Positions 24,951 to 33,154 of a stretch of 64,000 nt of DNA are shown piece by piece. The DNA comes from Austwickia sp. (GTDB lineage Bacteria; Actinomycetota; Actinomycetes; Actinomycetales; Dermatophilaceae), in the NCBI GenBank assembly GCA_016699675.1, contig CP064985.1:1798001-1862000 (forward strand). The letters are read 5' to 3'. The position numbers were made by a program, and so were the translations under genes. How positions within the stretch are numbered: position 1 is the stretch's first letter; each line of letters opens with the position of its first letter. The notes beneath the pieces were generated by a model. That model was not told where the DNA came from and made no database searches. It saw only the letters and a program-made list of their open reading frames with translations.

Positions 24951-26921
24951 ATGGGGGCAAACACGACGACGCAGCCCGGACGGGACAGGGGTGCGCGACG
25001 CGGCCCCGGCAGCGCAAGACCTCGGGGGCGGCTCGCGAGGGCGTTGGCGGCCGGCGCGGCCTTGACCGTCGGCGTGGCCCTGACGGCCGGGGTGGCGACC
25101 GGCGGCGGGCCGGTCGTTCCGACGGTCCAGCGCCCGACCGCGGTGGCCATTCCGTTGGCGGGTGCCGTCGGCCCGGTGGGTTTCGTCCAGCGGCGCGGCA
25201 CGGAACTGGTCCAGGACGGCAGGGTCCTCGCCGGCACGGGCGTGAACCTGTTCGACGCGGCCGCGGGGCCCGGTTGGGCGTGCGAGCACGCCTCGACGGA
25301 GGACGAGCTGACGGACGCGTTCGCGGCGTTGCGGGCGTCCGGGGCCCGGGTGGTGCGGTTCTGGGCGTTCCAGACCTACACGGCGGGCGGCACCGACTGG
25401 CGCGGCATCGACAAGGTCATCGCGGCGGCGAAGGCCAGCGACGTCCTGCTCATCCCGACGCTCGAAGACGGGCCGGGATGGTGCACGACGGGCCCGACGC
25501 AGCAGTCGAAGTGGCAGCTGCCCGGGTATTTCTCGGAGGGCTACCAGCGCCCCTACGGCTCGGCCCAGCTCAGTCTGCTCGACTACGCCGGCGTGATCGC
25601 GCAGCGCTATCGGGACGAGCGGACGATCGCGGCCTGGATGATCATGAACGAGGCCGAGACCTCCGAGCGCGCCGCGGACGGCTCGTCGGCTCTGGTCGGC
25701 ATGGCCCGCACGGTGGCTGCGGCGATCAAGCGGGCGGACCCGAACCACCTGGTGACGCTGGGGACGCAGGGCAACGGCGCGCCCGGGACCTCGGGGCGCG
25801 ACTTCGCCGCACTCGCCGCGCTGCCCGAGCTGGACTACACCGAGGTGCACGACTGGCCCCGAGAGGGAGGTTCGGAGACCACCGTCCTCGCCGGGGCTGC
25901 GCCCGGCGGCCTGCTGCCCGACCCCGACAGCCCCGCCTGCCAGGATCTGACGGCGCCGGTCGCATGCTCCTTCGCGATCGCCCGGCGGGCCGGAAAGCCG
26001 TTGGTGGTCGGCGAGATCGGGGTCAAGACGGCGACCGCCGGCGGGCCTGCGCAGCGGGCCCGGGCCGTCGGGGCCAAGGTCCGCGCGGACCTGGCCGCCG
26101 GGGCGGCGCTCGTCATTCTGTGGGAGGCCCGCCTGCCGCGGGACGGCGGCGGGGAGGGCTTCGACGTCCGGCCCGGCAGCGGCGATCCCCTGCTGGAGGT
26201 CCTGGCTGCCGGCGCCCCACTCCTGCCGACCGATGCCGCGTTCCCCACGGCCGACGGCTCCGACCGGGCGCCCAGCTCACCGAGTCAGGACCTGCCCGCC
26301 GGCGCGCCCGGCGGCCCGCCCGCCGGTGCGCCCAGCGCGACGCCGACTCCCCACCCCGCCACGCCAGCTCCGGTGCCAGCTGCGGCGGCCGCGCCGCGGG
26401 CTGCTGAGGCCGCCCCGCCGGCGCCCCGGGGGCCCGGTCGCTCGGCGTACGTCACCGTCTACACCTGGTGGGACAACACGCCGCCGGGCAGCCCGATCAT
26501 CTCCCACCCGATCCTGCACGGCCGCGCGGGGGGCAGCGGAACGTACGACGACCCGGTCACCGTCGCCGTCGGCCACGACCTGTCCACCGGACGCGACGTG
26601 CTGGATCTCGCCGCCGGCACGCGGGTCTACCTGCCTAGCCTGCGGCGGTACGGGATCGTGGAGGACACCTGCGGCGACGGTCCGACCCCGCAGTACGGGC
26701 CCTGTCACAACACCGCTCAGGCGCGGGCCGACACCGGGCGGGCCGTCTCGATCTGGCTCGACGTGTACGGCGGGGGCGAGGGCGCCAGCTCCGGCCAGGC
26801 CGCGGCCTGTGCGGACCGGCTCACCCACGTCGAGGCTGGGGTGCTCGTCGCCCCGCCGCGGGGGCTGCCGGTCGACGCCGGACCACTCGTCAGGGCCGGG
26901 GGCTGCGCCGCGCTCCACTGA
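24951..26921 (+). CDS. Secreted GH5-like glycoside hydrolase with C-terminal barrel domain
   Basis: A 656-residue exported protein. Residues 1-55 look like a twin-basic leader with a hydrophobic core (ALAAGAALTVGVALTAGVA). Residues about 85-400 resemble GH5-type beta-mannanase/cellulase barrels: VVRFWAFQTYT, the acid/base pair N233-E234 in WMIMNEAE, and the candidate nucleophile E355 in LVVGEIGVKT. A proline/alanine-rich linker (about 440-495) leads to a C-terminal domain (SAYVTVYTWWDNTPPGSPIISHP...TRVYLPSLRRYGIVEDTCGDG) that looks like a double-psi beta-barrel of the expansin/3D type. The substrate is not known; a beta-mannan or peptidoglycan-related glycan is possible. Terminal HW-type anchor absent. 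Confidence 0.75.
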   Translation: MGANTTTQPGRDRGARRGPGSARPRGRLARALAAGAALTVGVALTAGVATGGGPVVPTVQRPTAVAIPLAGAVGPVGFVQRRGTELVQDGRVLAGTGVNLFDAAAGPGWACEHASTEDELTDAFAALRASGARVVRFWAFQTYTAGGTDWRGIDKVIAAAKASDVLLIPTLEDGPGWCTTGPTQQSKWQLPGYFSEGYQRPYGSAQLSLLDYAGVIAQRYRDERTIAAWMIMNEAETSERAADGSSALVGMARTVAAAIKRADPNHLVTLGTQGNGAPGTSGRDFAALAALPELDYTEVHDWPREGGSETTVLAGAAPGGLLPDPDSPACQDLTAPVACSFAIARRAGKPLVVGEIGVKTATAGGPAQRARAVGAKVRADLAAGAALVILWEARLPRDGGGEGFDVRPGSGDPLLEVLAAGAPLLPTDAAFPTADGSDRAPSSPSQDLPAGAPGGPPAGAPSATPTPHPATPAPVPAAAAAPRAAEAAPPAPRGPGRSAYVTVYTWWDNTPPGSPIISHPILHGRAGGSGTYDDPVTVAVGHDLSTGRDVLDLAAGTRVYLPSLRRYGIVEDTCGDGPTPQYGPCHNTAQARADTGRAVSIWLDVYGGGEGASSGQAAACADRLTHVEAGVLVAPPRGLPVDAGPLVRAGGCAALH

Positions 26922-26944
26922 CGGGCAGCGGTCGGGCGTGTCGA

Positions 26945-28978
26945 TCAGCCGAGCGGGTCCGGCAGATCCTGGGAGTGCAGCACGATCAGGTGGGACACGG
27001 CGCGGGTGAGCACGACGTACAGGCGCCGCAGGCCGGTCCGCTCGTCCGGTTCGGCGGCCGCGATGGCGGCCGGCTCGACGACCACCACGGCGTCGAACTC
27101 CAGCCCCTTGGCCACCGTGGCCGGCACCAGGTCGACACGGTGCTCCACGTCGCCGTGCTCGGCGCCGAGCACGCCGTGGTCGATCCCGGCTGCGGTCAGG
27201 GCCTTCGCCGCCCGGCGCAGGTCGGCGTCCGGGACGATCACGCCCACGCTGCCGGGCGTCGCCGCCGCGCCCAGGACGGCCGGCCCCAGCGCCTTGAGGG
27301 GGTCGCCGCCGACCCGGCGTACCTCCAGCTGCCCCGCCGCGGCCCGCACCGAGCGCGGCGCGGCCAACCCGGGGGCCATGAGCGGTAGGAGGCGGGCGGC
27401 GTAGGCGATCACCGCCGCGGGCACCCGGAACCCGCGCGTGAGCTCCTCGACGTGGCCGTCGGGTTTGCCCAGGTGGGCGAGGGTCTCGGCCCATGACTTG
27501 GTGGCCCACGGCGTCGTTCCCTGGGCCAGGTCACCGAGGACCGTCGCGGCCCCGGTGGTGCAGCGGCGACCGACGGCCCGCAGCTGCATCGGGGAGAGGT
27601 CTTGGGCCTCGTCGAGGATGACGTGGCCGACGCTCGGCGTACGGTTCAGCAGGTCGGCGAGCTCGTCGAGGAGGACGGCGTCGGCGGGGGACCAGCGCGC
27701 GGCCCCGGGCGAGGCTGGCGGCTTCTCCCAGCGCAGCAGGGCCTGTTCGGCGGGGTCGAGGATGCCTTCGGCCGCGGCGGCCAGCCGCGCCGGGTCGGCC
27801 AGTAGCCCGTGCAGCACCGCCGGGGCCTTCAGGGCAGGCCAGCAGGCGTTCGCGTAGGCGCGGACGGCGGCGCTGCGGGCCACCGCGTCCTGGTCCCGGT
27901 CGTCGGTCATCAGCCCGGCCATCTCCATTTTCAGGAGCACCAGGTGGGCCAGCCGCTGGGGGAGGAGGTCGCGGCCGGCGGCGTACCGGACCCCGCGCCC
28001 CGCCAGCGACTCGATGGCCTCGGCGGCGTCGGCGCGGGGTACCCGCCAGACCATCACCCCGCGGGGCACCTTCAGCGTCTCGACGGGGGGACTGATGTGG
28101 CCCCATACGGCCCGACGCAGCACCTCGGCCATCCGGGCGTCCCCCTTGAGCCCGGCGCAGGCGACCGAATCGATGCCACGAACCCGGATTCCGGCCTCCG
28201 CGCCGACCAGATCGGCCACGGTGGTATGCCGAACGTCCACCTCTCCGAGCGCCGGCAGCACCGCGCCGATGTGGTCGAGGAATGCGCGGTTCGGGCCGAT
28301 GACGAGGACGCCGCCGCGGGCGAGCCGGTCGGCGTGGGCGTAGAGCAGCCAGGCCGCGCGGTGGAGGCCGACGGCGGTCTTGCCGGTGCCGGGCGCGCCC
28401 TGGACGGCGACGGTGGTCGTGGCGTCCGCGCGGACCAGTTCGTCCTGCTCCGGCTGGATCGTGGAGACGATGTCGCGCATCGGCCCGACGCGCGGCCGCT
28501 CGATCTCGGCGGCGAGGATGTCGCTGGTCAGGTCCTCCTCGGCGGGGTTGTCGAGGCGTTCCTCCTCGATCGCGGTGATGCGGCCGTGCTCGACGCCGAA
28601 CCGGCGCCGGACCGCGACGTCGAGCGGGCGGGCGTGCGAGGCCCGGTAGTACGTCGCCGCGACCTCGGCCCGCCAGTCGATGACGACGGGATCGCCGGAT
28701 TCGTCGCCGATGTGGCGGCGGCCGACGTACAGGCGGGGCGTGTCCCGCGCGAGCGGGTGCGTGGCGGCCAGGTCGAGGCGCCCGAAGAACAGCGCGCTGT
28801 GGCCGTCGTCGGCGAGCGCGCGGGCGCGCTGCCAGAGGGTGTGGGCGAGTCGTTCGGCGGCGATCGCGTCGCCGCCCTGGATGTCCAGCGCGGCGGTGCG
28901 GTCGCGCATCCGGGCGAGTTGGGCGCGCGCGTACTCCAGGTAGTCCTGTTCCGCGCGCACGTCGGCTTGGGTGGGCAT
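26945..28978 (-). CDS. HelD/HelR-like superfamily 1 helicase (RNA-polymerase recycling type)
   Basis: A 677-residue UvrD-like ATPase. The N-terminal coiled coil (EQDYLEYARAQLARMRDRTAAL) and the region FGRLDL...YVGRRHIGD...VVIDWRAEVAATYYRA are characteristic of HelD proteins that bind RNA polymerase and release it from stalled complexes. Walker A GAPGTGKT is at 194-201; VILDEAQDLSP, GDLAQGTTPWA and the late VATVAKGLEFDAVVVVEP are present, and the C-terminal motif TRAVSHLIVLHS follows. Streptomyces HelR in this family confers rifamycin tolerance. I see no rifamycin-associated element upstream. ATG at 28978 follows GAGGTGA. Confidence 0.83.
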   Translation of the reverse strand: MPTQADVRAEQDYLEYARAQLARMRDRTAALDIQGGDAIAAERLAHTLWQRARALADDGHSALFFGRLDLAATHPLARDTPRLYVGRRHIGDESGDPVVIDWRAEVAATYYRASHARPLDVAVRRRFGVEHGRITAIEEERLDNPAEEDLTSDILAAEIERPRVGPMRDIVSTIQPEQDELVRADATTTVAVQGAPGTGKTAVGLHRAAWLLYAHADRLARGGVLVIGPNRAFLDHIGAVLPALGEVDVRHTTVADLVGAEAGIRVRGIDSVACAGLKGDARMAEVLRRAVWGHISPPVETLKVPRGVMVWRVPRADAAEAIESLAGRGVRYAAGRDLLPQRLAHLVLLKMEMAGLMTDDRDQDAVARSAAVRAYANACWPALKAPAVLHGLLADPARLAAAAEGILDPAEQALLRWEKPPASPGAARWSPADAVLLDELADLLNRTPSVGHVILDEAQDLSPMQLRAVGRRCTTGAATVLGDLAQGTTPWATKSWAETLAHLGKPDGHVEELTRGFRVPAAVIAYAARLLPLMAPGLAAPRSVRAAAGQLEVRRVGGDPLKALGPAVLGAAATPGSVGVIVPDADLRRAAKALTAAGIDHGVLGAEHGDVEHRVDLVPATVAKGLEFDAVVVVEPAAIAAAEPDERTGLRRLYVVLTRAVSHLIVLHSQDLPDPLG

Positions 28979-29095
28979 GGGCGGTCACCTCAACGTTCGG
29001 TCCGGTGGGGGAGGTGAGACGCAAAGACGCCCATCGTACGCCGAGGGGCGGCGCGGGTCTGCCAGCATCGGCGGGGTCACCGACGCAGCGCGCCC

Positions 29096-29173
29096 GTGCT
29101 GCTGGCGCCGGATGAGATGCAGGAGATCAACCGGGGGGTGCGGCGTCTCTTGGCGCTCGACCTCCCCTGGTGA
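29096..29173 (+). pseudogene. Remnant resembling a MazF/PemK toxin C-terminus (copy 1)
   Basis: Translates as a short peptide LAPDEMQEINRGVRRLLALDLPW and stops at 29173. This looks like the last helix of MazF-type RNase toxins (L-x-P-x-x-M-x-E-[IV]-[DN]-x-x-[LVM]-R-x-[LV]-LAL). No start, RNase core or antitoxin is present. A second copy with the same LALDLPW-stop ending lies at 33047. It overlaps, antisense, the last codons of the membrane protein at 29127. Confidence 0.5.
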
Positions 29174-30575
29174 AGGTGCGAAGGGCGGCCCACCGGGGCT
29201 GCGCCGGTGGCCGTTGCTGGCGGTGTCGTCGGCGTCGTCGGCGGAGCAGCCAGATCGCGGCGGCCCCGAGCGCCACGGCGAGCGTGGTGAGCTCCCGCCA
29301 CCGCCACGCGAACTGGGTCATCGCGAGGCCGAAGGGGTGGGTGCTCGCCGGGCCGGAGAGCGCGCCGGCCGCCCAGGACTGCAGCTCCAGGCCCGCCATG
29401 TGGTCGGCCACCACGACGCGCGTTCCGTCGGCGACGAGGCGGACCCCGGCCGGGGTCCAATAGGCGGGGTTCTCGCCGCGCCACAGACCGGGCGCATCCG
29501 GCCCGCCGGTGTATCGTCCGGCGACCAGGACCTGCCCGTCGCGGAGGTCGACCGTCCACACGTCATGCGTGGTCGTCCAGTTGGGGTCCACGCGGTCCAC
29601 CGACAGCAGGCGGCCCGACGGAGCCACGGAGAACTGCGTGTTGGCGCTGCCCAGCCCCTGAGGAAGCGGCACCGGCAGGGTACGGCGCGCCCGTCCCGTG
29701 CCGATGTCCACGAAGCTCAGCGTCACCTGCTCGGCGCCGGTCAGGGACGCCGGGTCGCGATCGGCAACGACCAGGGTGGCGGGGTCGCTCCAGCCCACGG
29801 GGAACCCGCCGACGTCGAGGGCCTCGGCCGCCTGGCCGGGGGCGAGGAGGACGGCGTGCGGCGTGCGGCAGCCCGCACCGGAACCGGCAGGACAGGCGGT
29901 CACGACCACGCGCGGCGGCCCCGGCGCCCAGACCGCCGCCCGGGCCGGGATGGGCGCGTAGATCCGCAGGTCGTCGCCTCGCGTCGTCCGCAGCGGCTCG
30001 GTGCTGCTGGCCCCGGTGCGCAGATCGAGGAGCGTCACCGGCCCGCTGCCCGTCGCCTCGCTGCCCGCCGGGTGCGGGTGGAGCCGCTGATCGACCCAGA
30101 TCAGTAGGGTGCTGCCGTCCCGCGCGAGGGAGGCCACCGAGTCGGCCAACTGCGGCAGCGTGCGGATCCGGCCATCCGGGAGGACGAGGGCGGTCTGGGG
30201 GTTGCTCTCGTCGAGCGCGTCGAGCGGCGAGGCATACAGGGACACGACGGCCGTGGCCGGGCCGGTGGGCGCCTCGGCCTGCCGCAGCAGGTAGAAGTGC
30301 TCGATGCGCTGCGGGTACGTCGCGGCACCCCCGTCCGGCTGTCGCGCGACGGAGACGAGGGGTTCGCTCCGGACCAACCCGCCGAACACGCTCAGGACCA
30401 GCAGCGCCACGCAGGCGAGCAGCGCGGCGGACCGGGTCCGCCGCCGGCGCTGGCCTCGCGCCCACAGCGCCGTTGCCGTGGCCGCCGGGTGGGCGCCGCG
30501 GGCGTGGGGCCGGTTCGGGTGTACCGGTGGCCGGGCGGCCAATTCAGTCAGTTCGTGCCGCAGCCGGGTGCTCAT
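29127..30575 (-). CDS. Membrane-anchored protein partnered with a SigE-type sigma factor
   Basis: A 482-residue protein with a cytoplasmic N-terminus of about 45 residues, one membrane segment (SAALLACVALLVLSVFGGLV), a large extracytoplasmic region with repeated strand patterns (VTLLDLRTGASS, DVWTVDLRDGQVLVAG) that suggests a beta-propeller, a second hydrophobic segment LTTLAVALGAAAIWLL and an arginine-rich tail. Its ATG overlaps the sigma-factor stop (ATGA). Such partners in SigE-family loci usually act as anti-sigma factors or signal sensors; that role is inferred from position. The 3' end overlaps the toxin remnant on the opposite strand. Confidence 0.7.
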   Translation of the reverse strand: MSTRLRHELTELAARPPVHPNRPHARGAHPAATATALWARGQRRRRTRSAALLACVALLVLSVFGGLVRSEPLVSVARQPDGGAATYPQRIEHFYLLRQAEAPTGPATAVVSLYASPLDALDESNPQTALVLPDGRIRTLPQLADSVASLARDGSTLLIWVDQRLHPHPAGSEATGSGPVTLLDLRTGASSTEPLRTTRGDDLRIYAPIPARAAVWAPGPPRVVVTACPAGSGAGCRTPHAVLLAPGQAAEALDVGGFPVGWSDPATLVVADRDPASLTGAEQVTLSFVDIGTGRARRTLPVPLPQGLGSANTQFSVAPSGRLLSVDRVDPNWTTTHDVWTVDLRDGQVLVAGRYTGGPDAPGLWRGENPAYWTPAGVRLVADGTRVVVADHMAGLELQSWAAGALSGPASTHPFGLAMTQFAWRWRELTTLAVALGAAAIWLLRRRRRRHRQQRPPAQPRWAALRTFTRGGRAPRDAAPPG

Positions 30576-31138
30576 CGCGTCCTCCTCGGGGTCCCGGACA
30601 GGTACGCCGTCCGAGCCGGCGGTTCCCCACCCCGCTCGTCGAACGGCTCCTCGGCGAGCAGTGTCGGTGCCAGCCGGCGCAGGTTGGCCAACGCCGCCCG
30701 GTGGTGGCTCTTGACCGTGTTGACCGAGCAGCCCAGCGCCGCCGCCGTCTCGGCCTCGCCGAGATCCTCGTAGTAGCGCAGCACGATGACAGCGCGCTGG
30801 CGGGGCGGCAGGGCCGCCAGCGCCGTTCGCAGCGCCAACCGATCCGGCACCAGGGCGGCGTCATAGGGCGCGGCCGCCTCGGGCAGCTCCCCCGTGCTGC
30901 GCTCTCGGCGTCGCCAGGCGCGCCGCCATCCGTCGACCGCGAGGTGGTAGAGCACGGTGCGGGCATAGGCGTACGGCGCGGGGTCGTCCAGCCGGCCCCA
31001 TTGTGCGGCCACCCGGACGAGGGTGTCCTGCACCAGGTCCTCGGCGTGGCTGGGGTCCAGCAGTTTCGCGGCGCCGAGCAGCCGCGGGGTCGCCGCGGCC
31101 ACGAACGCCGTGAAATCCTGCGGTGCCCCGCCCGCCAT
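30572..31138 (-). CDS. SigE-family ECF RNA polymerase sigma factor
   Basis: A 188-residue ECF sigma factor. Region 2 is LLDPSHAEDLVQDTLVRVAAQWGRLDDPAPYAYARTVLYHLAVDGWRR and region 4 is LPPRQRAVIVLRYYEDLGEAETAAALGCSVNTVKSHHRAALANLR with a clear recognition helix. Region 2 spacing is that of the actinobacterial SigE/ECF41-like small sigma factors. ATG at 31138 follows GAGGGTGG; the frame continues upstream to 31372 but there it is antisense to the glucosidase. The next gene is the membrane partner, overlapping by 4 nt. Its regulon is unknown. Confidence 0.9.
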   Translation of the reverse strand: MAGGAPQDFTAFVAAATPRLLGAAKLLDPSHAEDLVQDTLVRVAAQWGRLDDPAPYAYARTVLYHLAVDGWRRAWRRRERSTGELPEAAAPYDAALVPDRLALRTALAALPPRQRAVIVLRYYEDLGEAETAAALGCSVNTVKSHHRAALANLRRLAPTLLAEEPFDERGGEPPARTAYLSGTPRRTR

Positions 31139-31233
31139 GTCGCCACCCTCGTCCGCGCTCAGCTCACCCAGTCTTACGGGGTAGCCCCGGCCGGCGGGTG
31201 AGCCGCGACGCGAGCGGTTGCGAGGAGCCGCCC

Positions 31234-31239
31234 TAGGCT
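31234..31239 (+). promoter_or_regulatory. Putative -10 box of a leaderless transcript
   Basis: TAGGCT ends 7 nt before the ATG at 31247. A GAGGAG sequence lies about 20 nt upstream, too far to be a ribosome site. No -35 box is evident at the usual spacing. Confidence 0.4.
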
Positions 31240-31246
31240 GACGGGC

Positions 31247-33019
31247 ATGGATGCTGCGGTGCCCGGCTGGTGGCGGTCGGCGGTCGTCTATCAGGTCTAT
31301 CCGCGCTCGTTCGCCGACGCGGACGGCGACGGCATCGGCGACCTGCGGGGGATCCTCGACCGGCTGGACCACATCGCCGGTCTCGGCGTCGACGTGCTGT
31401 GGCTCTCGCCGGTCTACCGAAGCCCGATGAAGGACAACGGGTACGACGTGGCCGACTACCGTGACGTCGACCCGTTGTTCGGGACGCTAGCGGACCTCGA
31501 CGAGCTCATCGCCGCGCTGCACGCCCGGGGCATGAAGCTGGTCATGGACGTCGTCTTCAACCACACCTCGGACCAGCACCCGTGGTTCCGCGAGGCGTTG
31601 ACCGGCCCGGATTCGCCGAAGCGGGACTGGTACTGGTTCGCCGACCCCCGTCCCGGCCGCGCGGCCGGGGCGCCGGGGGCCGAGCCGACCGACTGGCTGA
31701 GCTTCTTCTCGGTCCCGGCGTGGACCCTCGACGGCGCCTCGGGGCAATACCACCTCAACCTCTTCACCCCCGAGCAGCCCGACCTCAACTGGGAGAACGA
31801 CGCCGTCCGCGCCGAGCTCTACGACACCCTGCGCTGGTGGCTCGACCGCGGGGTCGACGGCTTCCGCCTCGATGTCATCAACCTGGTCAGCAAGGACCTG
31901 CCGCTGCGCGACGGCGTACCGATCCCCGGCACCGACCGCGGCGACGGGGCGCCGTACGGCGACGGCTCGGCCCAGTACGTCTGCGGGCCGCGGATCCACG
32001 AGTTCATGGCAGAGATGGCGGCGGCGATCGCCCGGCCCGACCGGGCGGTGCTGCTCGTCGGGGAGACGCCGGGGGTGAGCACCGCGCACGCCGTACGCTT
32101 CACCCGCCCCGAGCACGCCGAGCTGTCGATGATCTTCCAGTTCGAACACATGCACGTCGACCACGGGCCGGGCGGCCGGTACGATCCCGTGCCGCTGGAG
32201 CTGGCCACGCTGAAGGCGACGATGTTTCGCTGGCAGCGCGAGATGGCCGCCGGGGACGGCTGGGACGCGCTCTATTGGGACAACCACGACCAGCCGCGCG
32301 TGGTGTCGCGGTTCGGCTCCGACGCCCCCGAGCACCGGGTCGCCTCGGCGAAGGCGCTGGCCACGGTCCTGCACCTCCTGCGGGGGACGCCGTTCGTCTA
32401 CCAGGGGGAGGAGCTCGGGATGACGAACTTCCCGTTCGCCGCGATCGAGCAGGTCGACGACGTGGAGTCGCGCGGCGCGTACGCGCTTGCGCTAGCAAGC
32501 GGTCGTGCGTCGGAGGCGGCGCTGCGCGCCGTGCAGGTGATGAGCCGCGACCACGCGCGGACGCCGATGCAGTGGGACGACTCTGCCCAGGCGGGGTTCA
32601 CGACCGGTACGCCGTGGCTCGCCGTCAACCCGAACCACGTCGAGATCAACGCCGCCGCGCAGGTCGGCGACGAGGGCTCGGTGTACGCGCATTACCGGCG
32701 GCTGATCGCGCTGCGGCACGAGCTGGCGGTGGTCGCCGACGGCGACATCACGCCACTGCTGGAGGAGCACCCGACGATCTGGGCCTACCGGCGCAGCCTC
32801 GGCGCCACCCGGCTGACGGTGGTGGCCAACTGCGCCGACGAGCCCTGCGACCTGCCCGGTGACGAGGCGCTGTTCGCGGGGCTGGAGGGCGCCCGGCCGG
32901 TCCTGGTCTCCGGCGCCCCGTCGTCGGACAGCGGTGCGGCCCACCCGGCCCGGCTGGCGCCATGGGAGGCTCGGGTCTACCTCGCCGGATCGGCCCTGCA
33001 GTCCCCCTCGTCGCCCTAG
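31247..33019 (+). CDS. GH13 alpha-glucosidase (oligo-1,6-glucosidase/alpha-amylase family)
   Basis: A 590-residue cytoplasmic GH13 enzyme that hydrolyses alpha-glucosides. It starts WWRSAVVYQVYPRSFADADGDGIGDLRGI, the usual N-terminus. The four conserved regions are visible: DVVFNHTS, GFRLDVIN with the Asp nucleophile, VGETPG with the acid/base Glu, and YWDNHDQPRVVSRF with the third Asp. The QPVDD-type PMQWDDSAQAGFT in the C-terminal part is typical of oligo-1,6-glucosidase and trehalose-related enzymes. ATG at 31247 has no ribosome site and looks leaderless. It does not sit next to a maltose transporter, although a sugar ABC system is 5 kb away. Confidence 0.92.
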   Translation: MDAAVPGWWRSAVVYQVYPRSFADADGDGIGDLRGILDRLDHIAGLGVDVLWLSPVYRSPMKDNGYDVADYRDVDPLFGTLADLDELIAALHARGMKLVMDVVFNHTSDQHPWFREALTGPDSPKRDWYWFADPRPGRAAGAPGAEPTDWLSFFSVPAWTLDGASGQYHLNLFTPEQPDLNWENDAVRAELYDTLRWWLDRGVDGFRLDVINLVSKDLPLRDGVPIPGTDRGDGAPYGDGSAQYVCGPRIHEFMAEMAAAIARPDRAVLLVGETPGVSTAHAVRFTRPEHAELSMIFQFEHMHVDHGPGGRYDPVPLELATLKATMFRWQREMAAGDGWDALYWDNHDQPRVVSRFGSDAPEHRVASAKALATVLHLLRGTPFVYQGEELGMTNFPFAAIEQVDDVESRGAYALALASGRASEAALRAVQVMSRDHARTPMQWDDSAQAGFTTGTPWLAVNPNHVEINAAAQVGDEGSVYAHYRRLIALRHELAVVADGDITPLLEEHPTIWAYRRSLGATRLTVVANCADEPCDLPGDEALFAGLEGARPVLVSGAPSSDSGAAHPARLAPWEARVYLAGSALQSPSSP

Positions 33020-33046
33020 CCCCTGCCATCTAGGCAGCCGCGTGCC

Positions 33047-33154
33047 GTGGATCCGACCCGGCTGGGGCGGCTGGTGGGAAGGTTGACTCCTGAGGAGATG
33101 AAGGAGGTCGACGCGGCGATGCGACGGGTCTTGGCGCTCGACCTCCCGTGGTGA
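33047..33154 (+). pseudogene. Remnant resembling a MazF/PemK toxin C-terminus (copy 2)
   Basis: An open stretch reads VDPTRLGRLVGRLTPEEMKE, then VDAAMRRVLALDLPW, and stops at 33154. The pattern D-x-x-RLG-x-x-x-G-x-L-x-x-x-M-x-EVD-x-A-[ML]-R matches the C-terminal end of MazF-type toxins. The rest of the toxin and any antitoxin are missing. Its last 10 residues match copy 1 at 29096 at eight positions. The acyl-CoA synthetase start overlaps its end. Confidence 0.55.

Noticed and set aside
28979..29095. Rifamycin-associated element upstream of the HelD/HelR-like gene
   Set aside because: No long GC-rich inverted repeat of the required kind is present; only a GAGGTGA ribosome site is seen.
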